Source: an uncultured Pseudomonadota bacterium (GTDB taxonomy: Bacteria; Pseudomonadota; Gammaproteobacteria; Burkholderiales; Rhodocyclaceae). Taken from it: a stretch of DNA of 35,285 nucleotides. Each line of letters starts with the position of its first letter. Positions within the stretch are counted from its first letter, which is position 1. The notes under the pieces were generated by a model. It did no database searches. It was not told the DNA's origin and was given only the letters and a program-made list of their open reading frames with translations. The stretch lies in assembly GCA_903888645.1 (NCBI GenBank), contig CAISUK010000353.1, positions 1 through 35,285 of the forward strand. Direction: 5' to 3'. Made by a program: the position numbers and the translations under genes. Below, in pieces: positions 28,522-35,285 of this stretch.

Positions 28522-28720
28522 GGGGGTGCACCGGTTTCGACAGGGCGAACAAAGGTGAGCAGGCAACCCGTCAGGCGATCGACGTTAATGAAGCAAATCT
28601 CTAAACGCCAACGATGAGCGTTTCGCACTGGCCGCTTAAGGCCTATGCCGAGGCTGCTTGAGCCTTGTAACCAAAGAAAAGCCGGTGGGGACTTCGGTCC
28701 CCATCGTCAATTCTCGAGTT
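28522..28720 (+). ncRNA. ssrA: Permuted tmRNA, coding piece with tag reading frame ANDERFALAA; 3' boundary approximate
   Basis: 5' GGGGGTGCACCGGTTTCGACAGGGC; tag GCC AAC GAT GAG CGT TTC GCA CTG GCC GCT TAA at 28607-28639; downstream UUCG hairpin GGGGACTTCGGTCCCC at 28687-28702. Confidence 0.88.
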
Positions 28721-28771
28721 GGCTGCGGTTCTGGTGCCGACCGTTACCTATCCTGGCAATGATCTACCCCG

Positions 28772-29440
28772 TTACGCTGTGCCAAGAAATCCCAGGAGTT
28801 CGCTCGGGTGCTGAATGCTCGCGTCTGCTTGCCACTCGTTGAGCGGCGGACCGTCGCCAAGGTAGCCATAGGCGGCGATCACGGTTCGCATGCCGGCGGC
28901 GCGGCCGGCTTGGACATCGCGCAGATCATCGCCGACATAGATGCATTTGGCAGCGCCCACTCGTGCCAAGCGGCAGGCATGGAGCAACGGTTCCGGATGC
29001 GGTTTGGCATAAGCCGTGGTGTCGCCGCTGACAACGGCAATGGCGCGTTTTTCGAGTCCGAGTTGCTCGACCAGCGGCGCAGTGTAACGATGCGGTTTGT
29101 TGGTAACTATGCCCCAGCCGATGCCACGCGCGTCCAATGCGTCAAGCAGATCCATCATGCCGGGGAAGAGTGTCGTGCCCACACAAAGGTTGCGTTCGTA
29201 ATAATCGAGAAAACGGCGTTGCAAGTCGGGATAGGCGGAATCAGTTGGAACCAGCCCAAAGCCGACGCCCAGCAGTCCGCGGCTGCCGGCGGAGACGTGG
29301 ACACGCATTTTCTCGGCAGGCAATCTGGCCATGCCTTCTTCGTCAAGCAGGCGATTCAGTGCCGCGCCGAGATCCGGGGCGGTGTCAGCCAGGGTTCCGT
29401 CAAGGTCGAAGAAAACCGCATCAGGCATTGCGTGTGGCAC
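28772..29440 (-). CDS. gph: Phosphoglycolate phosphatase (HAD family)
   Basis: [26 protein letters not shown]...[39 protein letters not shown]...[11 protein letters not shown]...[28 protein letters not shown]. Confidence 0.95.
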   Translation of the reverse strand: MPHAMPDAVFFDLDGTLADTAPDLGAALNRLLDEEGMARLPAEKMRVHVSAGSRGLLGVGFGLVPTDSAYPDLQRRFLDYYERNLCVGTTLFPGMMDLLDALDARGIGWGIVTNKPHRYTAPLVEQLGLEKRAIAVVSGDTTAYAKPHPEPLLHACRLARVGAAKCIYVGDDLRDVQAGRAAGMRTVIAAYGYLGDGPPLNEWQADASIQHPSELLGFLGTA

Positions 29441-30122
29441 GGACTAGATAGTTGACGCTCGTGTCGCTACCCAACGCGTAGACGCGGGTGAACGGGTTGT
29501 ATGTCATGCCGATAATCTCGGCAACATCCAGTTCGGCATCGCGACAGAAGCGCGAGAGTTCGGCCGGCCGGATCAGCCGGGCATAATCGTGCGTACCGCG
29601 CGGCAACAGGCCGAGAATATATTCGGCACCGACGATGGCGAACAGGTAGGCCTTCGCATTGCGATTGATGGTCGAAAAGAATACCTGGCCGCCGGGCCTC
29701 ACCAGTTTGGTACAGGCGGCGACAACGCTGGCCGGATCGGGAACATGCTCAAGCATTTCCAGGCAGGTGACGGCGTCGAAAGCGCCGGGCAATTCTTCTG
29801 CCAACGCTTCGACCGCTATCTTGCGGTAATCCACCTTGACGCCGCTTTCCAGAAGATGCAGGCGGGCGACGCCGAGTGGCTTGTCGGAAAGATCGATGCC
29901 AACGACATTGGCGCCGCGACGCGCCATGCCTTCGGAGAGAAGGCCGCCACCGCAACCGACATCGAGCACATTCTTGCCGGCCAGGCCGACGCAACGATCG
30001 ATCCAGTCCAGGCGCAACGGATTGATGTCGTGCAGGGGCTTGAACTCGGAGCCGGGATCCCACCAGCGGTGGGCGAGTTCGCCGAATTTATCGAGTTCGT
30101 GCGGATCGGCATTAACACTCAT
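29421..30122 (-). CDS. ubiG: Ubiquinone biosynthesis O-methyltransferase
   Basis: [41 protein letters not shown]...[43 protein letters not shown]; overlaps gph. Confidence 0.96.
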   Translation of the reverse strand: MSVNADPHELDKFGELAHRWWDPGSEFKPLHDINPLRLDWIDRCVGLAGKNVLDVGCGGGLLSEGMARRGANVVGIDLSDKPLGVARLHLLESGVKVDYRKIAVEALAEELPGAFDAVTCLEMLEHVPDPASVVAACTKLVRPGGQVFFSTINRNAKAYLFAIVGAEYILGLLPRGTHDYARLIRPAELSRFCRDAELDVAEIIGMTYNPFTRVYALGSDTSVNYLVRATRNA

Positions 30123-30169
30123 GGCGACTCCTCAGGCAAATAGATAACTGCAACTAGACCACTGGAAAG

Positions 30170-30198
30170 AAAAAAGCCCTGCCAGGCAGGGCTTTTTT
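30170..30198. terminator. Rho-independent terminator downstream of the OmpA-family gene (symmetrical, could act on both strands)
   Basis: AAAAAAGCCCTGCCAGGCAGGGCTTTTTT: perfect GC-rich hairpin flanked by A-run and T-run. Confidence 0.92.
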
Positions 30199-30213
30199 CC
30201 AGAGTGCAGAGAA

Positions 30214-30906
30214 TTACTTTGCTTCTCGCGTTCCAATCACTTCAATTTCGACACGACGATCTGGCTGCAGGCACTCGAGCACCTTCTTGCTCTTGCCGCC
30301 CTTGCACTGATCCGCCTTGGTAACCGGCTGCTTCTTGCCCTTGCCTTCGGTATAGACGCGGTTCGGCTCCAGGCCCTTGCCAACCAGATACGCCTTGACC
30401 GCTTCGGCGCGCTTCTCGGACAGCTTCTGGTTGTAGTCATCGCTACCGAAACGGTCGGCATGACCAACAGCGATAATCACCTCGAGCTTGATGTCGCGAA
30501 CCTTGACAGCCAGTTCGTCGAGCTTGGCCGTACCAGCCGGCAACAGGACCGCCTTGTCGAAATCGAACAGGGCATCAGCCGCCAGCGTCACTTTCTCGGC
30601 AGCGGGCTTCGGTGCCGGAGCCGGAGCCGGAGCCGGGGCAGGCTTTGGCTCTTCTACCTTGGGCGGCGGGGGTGGCGGAGCAGCCTTTTTCACCAGGTCC
30701 GGATCGCATTCCTCGATCGCCAAGGCGGGTGTCCAGTAACCGGTGCGCCAGCAAAGGCCAAACGGATCCTTGACGACATTGCCGCGCTGATCGATGACAT
30801 AACCAACGGTCCCTTTCAGGTCGACACCGGGTGTCTGTGCCACAGCGACACCGGCAACTCCAAGCAGAGCCGCGGCGAGCGTAGCTAATTTGATTTTCTT
30901 GATCAT
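30214..30906 (-). CDS. OmpA-family outer membrane protein
   Basis: Signal peptide MIKKIKLATLAAALLGVAGVAVAQ (ATG at 30904-30906, not the upstream start in the ORF track); Pro/Ala-rich linker; LFDFDKAVLLPAGTAKLDELAVKV...VIIAVGHADRFGSDDYNQKLSEKRAEAVKAYLVGKG. Confidence 0.95.
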   Translation of the reverse strand: MIKKIKLATLAAALLGVAGVAVAQTPGVDLKGTVGYVIDQRGNVVKDPFGLCWRTGYWTPALAIEECDPDLVKKAAPPPPPPKVEEPKPAPAPAPAPAPKPAAEKVTLAADALFDFDKAVLLPAGTAKLDELAVKVRDIKLEVIIAVGHADRFGSDDYNQKLSEKRAEAVKAYLVGKGLEPNRVYTEGKGKKQPVTKADQCKGGKSKKVLECLQPDRRVEIEVIGTREAK

Positions 30907-31022
30907 GATTACCTCGTTTCCAATAAATATTGCCATCTGGTCAGGAGTCGGCGGAAGCCAACTCCAGTCTTGAATCTGTCGAGTCATAAATCGCTTGCCA
31001 GTACCACTCCCGAAAATGCAAT

Positions 31023-32360
31023 TCAGGAATTCAGGATATTGTGCCATAGCTTTATGCAGTCGAGCAACGCGGCGTTGTCCAGTCCGAGCAGTATGCCATC
31101 AACAACACGGGGTTTGCCTCCCACCCAGACGTGCGAGACCTGCTCGCGACCGACGGCATGGACAAGGTGTGCGGCTGGATCGAAACACGGCTGCACGATC
31201 CAGTCGTCAAGCCGAACGGCGCAGAGATCGGCCTGCTTGCCGGGCAGCAATGATCCGATCTCGCCGTCGAGACCCAGCGCAGTCGCTCCGGCCAGTGTTG
31301 CCATGCGCAATGCCGCGTGCGCGCCAACAACGCTTGCATCCATGCTCGCGACCTTGGCCAGCAGGCTCGCCTGGCGCATTTCGCCGAACAGATCGAGGCG
31401 GTTGTTGCTGGCGGCGCCGTCGCTGCCGAGACCGACGCTGACGTTGCTGGCAAGCAGCGCGGCGAGCGGCGCCATGCCGCTGGCCAATTTCATGTTCGAG
31501 GTCGGACAATGGGCGACGTGGCAGCCATGCCCGGCGAGCAGCTCGATCTCTACCGGATCGAGGTGAACGGCATGAACGGCGATCAGGTTGGGTGCCAGCA
31601 GACCCAGTCGCCGCAAGCGTTCGATTGGGCGCAGACCATATTTGGAAAGACTTTCCTGAATTTCGGAGGCAGTTTCATGCAGGTGCACGTGGATGGGCAG
31701 ATCGAGCTGGGCGGCGAGCGTGCCGACCCGCTCGAAGGTGGCATCGGACACCGTATATGGCGAGTGCGGCGCCAGGCAAAACGAGATCGACGCCTCGTCG
31801 CGCAAGGCGTCGCGCGTCGCCAACCCTTTGGCCAGATAGTCATCGGCGTCGGTCGCGTAGGCCGAAGGAAAGTCCACGACGCCAATTCCCAGCGCTGCGC
31901 GCATGCCCAAGCCAAGCGCCGCTGCGGCAGCGGCCTCGGGAAAGTAATACATGTCGCTGAAACAGGTAATGCCGCCCCGCAACATCTCCGCGGCAGCGAG
32001 CGTCGTGCCATCACGGACGAAAGCCGCCGAGACGTGACGCGCCTCTGCAGGCCAGATGCGCTCCGCCAGCCAGCGCGGCAAGGCAATGTCATCGGCGTAA
32101 CCGCGCAACAAACTCATTGCGGCGTGGGTATGCAGGTTGATCAGGCCCGGCAGCAAAATATGCTGATCAAGACGAAGGTGCTGGCGCGGGTGAAATTTCA
32201 GCCGGGCTTCCGCTGCCGTCATGAGGTCCAGGATCCGGCCATCCGAGACGGCCAGCGCATGGTGCTCGAGGACGATCCCGGCCGGCTCGATGGGAATGAT
32301 CCAGCGCGGTTCGATAAGCAGGTCGATTTCGCGCGGCGGCGCGTGCTGCGATGCGGGCAT
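31023..32360 (-). CDS. mtaD: TRZ/ATZ family amidohydrolase, 5-methylthioadenosine/S-adenosylhomocysteine deaminase-type
   Basis: HILLPGLINLHTHAAMSLLRGYADDIALPRWLAERIWPAEA...GGITCFSDMYYFPE...HVHLHETASEI...LLAGHGCHVAHCPTSNMKLASGMAPL...VGLGSDGAASNNRLDLFGEMRQASLL; start likely the internal MPASQH. Confidence 0.9.
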   Translation of the reverse strand: MPASQHAPPREIDLLIEPRWIIPIEPAGIVLEHHALAVSDGRILDLMTAAEARLKFHPRQHLRLDQHILLPGLINLHTHAAMSLLRGYADDIALPRWLAERIWPAEARHVSAAFVRDGTTLAAAEMLRGGITCFSDMYYFPEAAAAAALGLGMRAALGIGVVDFPSAYATDADDYLAKGLATRDALRDEASISFCLAPHSPYTVSDATFERVGTLAAQLDLPIHVHLHETASEIQESLSKYGLRPIERLRRLGLLAPNLIAVHAVHLDPVEIELLAGHGCHVAHCPTSNMKLASGMAPLAALLASNVSVGLGSDGAASNNRLDLFGEMRQASLLAKVASMDASVVGAHAALRMATLAGATALGLDGEIGSLLPGKQADLCAVRLDDWIVQPCFDPAAHLVHAVGREQVSHVWVGGKPRVVDGILLGLDNAALLDCIKLWHNILNS

Positions 32361-32533
32361 GGGCGAATTTAAGCAGAATCGCCGAGGCATCACAACCCGC
32401 GGCGGGGACTAGCCTATCCAGGCAGTTTTTCCAGTCATTGTGTCCGCCATTTGCCACGCATGCACGACCTCTCAAAGCCATTTTCCGGTACCAGTCGGAA
32501 CATGTCGGCATGGTAGAATCGCGGTTTTCGTCA

Positions 32534-32549
32534 CGCCCCTGAAGGGGCG
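32534..32549 (+). promoter_or_regulatory. Hairpin in gyrA leader (CGCCCCT-GA-AGGGGCG)
   Basis: Perfect inverted repeat ending 15 nt before the gyrA ATG; TAGAAT -10-like box at 32514-32519. Confidence 0.45.
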
Positions 32550-32564
32550 GATACTTCCAACGAC

Positions 32565-35111
32565 ATGACGACTTCTTTCGCCAAAGAAACCATCCCGATC
32601 AGCCTCGAAGAGGAGATGCGCCACTCCTACCTCGACTACGCCATGAGCGTGATCGTTGGCCGGGCCTTGCCGGATGCGCGCGACGGCCTGAAGCCGGTAC
32701 ATCGCCGTGTTCTGTTCGCGATGCACGAGTTGAACAACGACTGGAACAAGGCATACAAGAAGTCCGCCCGTATTGTCGGCGATGTCATCGGTAAATACCA
32801 TCCGCATGGTGATACCGCGGTCTACGACACCATCGTGCGGATGGCGCAGAACTTCAGCCTGCGCTACATGCTGGTCGATGGCCAGGGCAACTTTGGTTCG
32901 GTCGATGGCGACAATGCTGCCGCCATGCGTTACACGGAAGTACGCATGGCCCGCATCGGCCATGAACTGCTCGCCGACATCGACAAGGAAACGGTCGATT
33001 TCGGGCCGAACTACGACGGCTCCGAGCAGGAACCGCTGATCCTGCCGTCGCGAATTCCCAATCTGCTGATCAATGGCTCGTCGGGCATTGCCGTTGGCAT
33101 GGCGACCAATATTCCGCCGCATAACCTCAACGAAGTCGTCGAGGCTTGTCTGGCCGTGCTCGAAAATCCAGCCATCGACATCGAGGATCTGATCCGCATC
33201 GTGCCGGCGCCCGACTTTCCGACGGCGGCGCTGATCTATGGCGTTTCTGGTGTCCGCGACGGCTATCTCACCGGCCGCGGCCGGGTCGTGATGCGTGCCC
33301 GCACCCATTTCGAGGACATCAAAAACTCGGAACGGCAATCGATCATCGTCGACGAGTTGCCCTACCAGGTCAACAAGAAGACGCTGCAGGAGAAGATCGC
33401 CGAGCTGGTCAACGAAAAGAAGATCGAAGGCATTTCGCATATCCAGGATGAATCGGACAAGTCCGGCATGCGCCTGGTCATCGAGTTGAAGCGCGGCGAA
33501 GTGCCCGAGGTGGTGCTGAATAACCTCTACAAGCAGACGCAGCTGCAAGATACCTTCGGCATGAACATGGTGGCCTTGGTCGATGGTCGGCCACGGCTGC
33601 TCAATCTCAAGGAAATGCTCGAAGCATTCCTTGCGCACCGCCGCGAAGTGGTGACACGCCGCACCGTGTTCGAACTGCGCAAGGCACGCGATCGCGGCCA
33701 TATCCTTGAAGGCTTGGCGGTGGCGCTGTCCAATGTCGACGAGATCATTGCTCTGATCAAGGCGGCGCCGACGCCGGCCGACGCCAAGCGCGGGCTGATG
33801 GCGCGAACCTGGAACTCGACGCTGGTCGAGGAAATGCTGGCACGGGCCAGTGCCGAGGCATCGCGTCCCGAAGGTCTGGCGCCAGAATTCGGCATGTCAC
33901 GGCGCGGCTATTTGCTCTCCGACGTCCAGGCCCAGGCAATTCTCGAACTGCGTCTGCAACGCCTCACCGGCCTCGAACAGGACAAGATCGTCACCGAGTA
34001 CAAGGAAGTGATGGAGATCATCGCCGACTTGCTGGATATCCTCGCTCGACCAGAACGCATTACCGAAATCATCAGCACTGAACTGACGGCGATCAAGGCG
34101 CAGTATGGCGACAAGCGTCGTTCCGAAATCATTCTGAACACGCAGGACTTGAGTCTTGAAGATCTCATCACGCCGCAGGACATGGTCGTGATGCTGTCGC
34201 ATGGCGGTTATATCAAGGCTCAGCCGCTGGCTGAATACAACACGCAGAATCGCGGCGGTCGTGGCAAACAGGCGGCGGCGATCAAGGAAGACGATTTCAT
34301 CGATCACCTGTTCACGGCAAACACCCACGATTACATTCTGTGTTTCTCGACGCGCGGTCGCTGTTACTGGCTCAAGGTTTATGAGTTGCCGCAGGGCAGC
34401 CGCGGCAGTCGGGGCAAGCCGATCATCAACCTGTTCCCTCTTGAGGAAGGCGAAAAGATTTCCGCGGTGCTGCCCGTCAAGGAATTCGACGAACAGCATT
34501 TCGTTTTCATGGCGACCGCCAAGGGTACCGTCAAGAAAACACCGCTCACCGATTTCTCTAATCCGCGCAAGGCCGGGATCATCGCCGTCGGCCTGGATGA
34601 GGGCGACTACCTGATCGGCGTTGCCATCACCGACGGCAGCTATGACGTCATGCTGTTCTCGGATTCCGGCAAGGCGGTTCGCTTCGCCGAGGACGATGTG
34701 CGCGGCATGGGCCGCAACGCCCGTGGAGTCCGTGGCATGATGCTTGAGGAAGGTCAGACGGTCATCTCCATGCTGGTCGCCGCTACTGAAGAATATGCAG
34801 TGTTGACGGCCACCGAAAATGGCTTTGGCAAACGCACACCGATCGCCGAATACACCCGTCACGGCCGCGGCACCAAGGGCATGATCGCGATTCAAACTTC
34901 CGATCGCAATGGCAAAGTGGTCGGCGCCGTCCTGGTCGAACCGAACGACGAAGTGATGCTGATTTCTACCGGCGGCATCCTGATCCGCACCAAGGTCCAA
35001 CAAATTCGCGAAATGGGTCGCTCGACCCAGGGCGTGACACTGATCAATCTCGATGGCGGCACAACACTTGCCGGCATCGAAAAAGTTATCGAAACTGACG
35101 AAGAGGAGTAA
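32565..35111 (+). CDS. gyrA: DNA gyrase subunit A
   Basis: [42 protein letters not shown]...[40 protein letters not shown]; full length with C-terminal repeats. Confidence 0.98.
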   Translation: MTTSFAKETIPISLEEEMRHSYLDYAMSVIVGRALPDARDGLKPVHRRVLFAMHELNNDWNKAYKKSARIVGDVIGKYHPHGDTAVYDTIVRMAQNFSLRYMLVDGQGNFGSVDGDNAAAMRYTEVRMARIGHELLADIDKETVDFGPNYDGSEQEPLILPSRIPNLLINGSSGIAVGMATNIPPHNLNEVVEACLAVLENPAIDIEDLIRIVPAPDFPTAALIYGVSGVRDGYLTGRGRVVMRARTHFEDIKNSERQSIIVDELPYQVNKKTLQEKIAELVNEKKIEGISHIQDESDKSGMRLVIELKRGEVPEVVLNNLYKQTQLQDTFGMNMVALVDGRPRLLNLKEMLEAFLAHRREVVTRRTVFELRKARDRGHILEGLAVALSNVDEIIALIKAAPTPADAKRGLMARTWNSTLVEEMLARASAEASRPEGLAPEFGMSRRGYLLSDVQAQAILELRLQRLTGLEQDKIVTEYKEVMEIIADLLDILARPERITEIISTELTAIKAQYGDKRRSEIILNTQDLSLEDLITPQDMVVMLSHGGYIKAQPLAEYNTQNRGGRGKQAAAIKEDDFIDHLFTANTHDYILCFSTRGRCYWLKVYELPQGSRGSRGKPIINLFPLEEGEKISAVLPVKEFDEQHFVFMATAKGTVKKTPLTDFSNPRKAGIIAVGLDEGDYLIGVAITDGSYDVMLFSDSGKAVRFAEDDVRGMGRNARGVRGMMLEEGQTVISMLVAATEEYAVLTATENGFGKRTPIAEYTRHGRGTKGMIAIQTSDRNGKVVGAVLVEPNDEVMLISTGGILIRTKVQQIREMGRSTQGVTLINLDGGTTLAGIEKVIETDEEE

Positions 35112-35116
35112 CCCGC

Positions 35117-35285
35117 ATGGCACGTGTATTCAATTTCAGCGCCGGTCCCGCAGCGCTGCCGGAAGAAGTCCTGCAACAGGCGGCCAACGAAATGCTCGAC
35201 TGGCACGGTTCCGGTCAGTCGGTGATGGAAATGAGCCACCGCGGCAAGGAGTTCATCAGCATTGCCGAAGCCGCCGAGCACGACC
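35117..35285 (+). CDS. serC: Phosphoserine aminotransferase, partial (runs off right edge)
   Basis: [56 protein letters not shown]. Confidence 0.95.
   Translation, partial: MARVFNFSAGPAALPEEVLQQAANEMLDWHGSGQSVMEMSHRGKEFISIAEAAEHD

Noticed and set aside
30600-30660. Tandem GCCGGA-type hexamer repeats in the OmpA-family gene
   Set aside because: They encode an ordinary Pro/Ala-rich periplasmic linker (PAPAPAPAPAPKP), common in this family.
30460-30888. Plus-strand ORFs overlapping the OmpA-family and deaminase genes (30460-30888, 31317-32372)
   Set aside because: They are antisense to well-supported genes and have no recognisable motifs.
32796-32840. Thr at the GyrA position equivalent to E. 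coli Ser83 (HGDTAVYDT), possible quinolone-resistance change
   Set aside because: Thr at this site can be the natural residue in other bacteria, and the Asp87 equivalent is intact; no basis to call resistance.
1-35285. CRISPR arrays, transposases, integrases or prophage genes
   Set aside because: None recognised on either strand. No spaced direct repeats or IS-type ORFs were seen, and the tmRNA acceptor end has no adjacent integrase within the window.

Overview
This is a GC-rich betaproteobacterial chromosome segment. It looks Rhodocyclales-like from the ANDERFALAA tmRNA tag, the permuted tmRNA and the ompA/ubiG/gph and gyrA/serC neighbourhood, but that taxonomic call is inference. The left edge has a partial Old Yellow Enzyme. 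Next come a NarL-type response regulator and a soluble GAF histidine kinase, transcribed away from a ~18 kb plus-strand gene train (3440-21624). The train encodes two tandem multicopper-oxidase-like proteins, a giant 3313-aa exported multidomain protein, three small exported proteins, two tandem LolA-like proteins and a cytochrome c/periplasmic-binding-protein-like fusion. The copper-ligand motifs of the two oxidases look complementary: the first keeps HxHG plus HCH...H...M, and the second keeps HPxHxH plus HSH without the type-1 Cys. The giant protein starts with a cupredoxin region that has lost most ligands. I propose a split, surface-associated oxidase/electron-transfer system as the main candidate for an undescribed system. 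The right half holds a hemerythrin-like protein, IorA/IorB-type molybdenum hydroxylase subunits, a bactofilin, an HD-GYP protein, a circularly permuted two-piece tmRNA (ssrA), gph, ubiG, an OmpA-family protein, an MTA/SAH deaminase-type amidohydrolase, gyrA and the start of serC. All calls are from reading the sequence; no database search was run.
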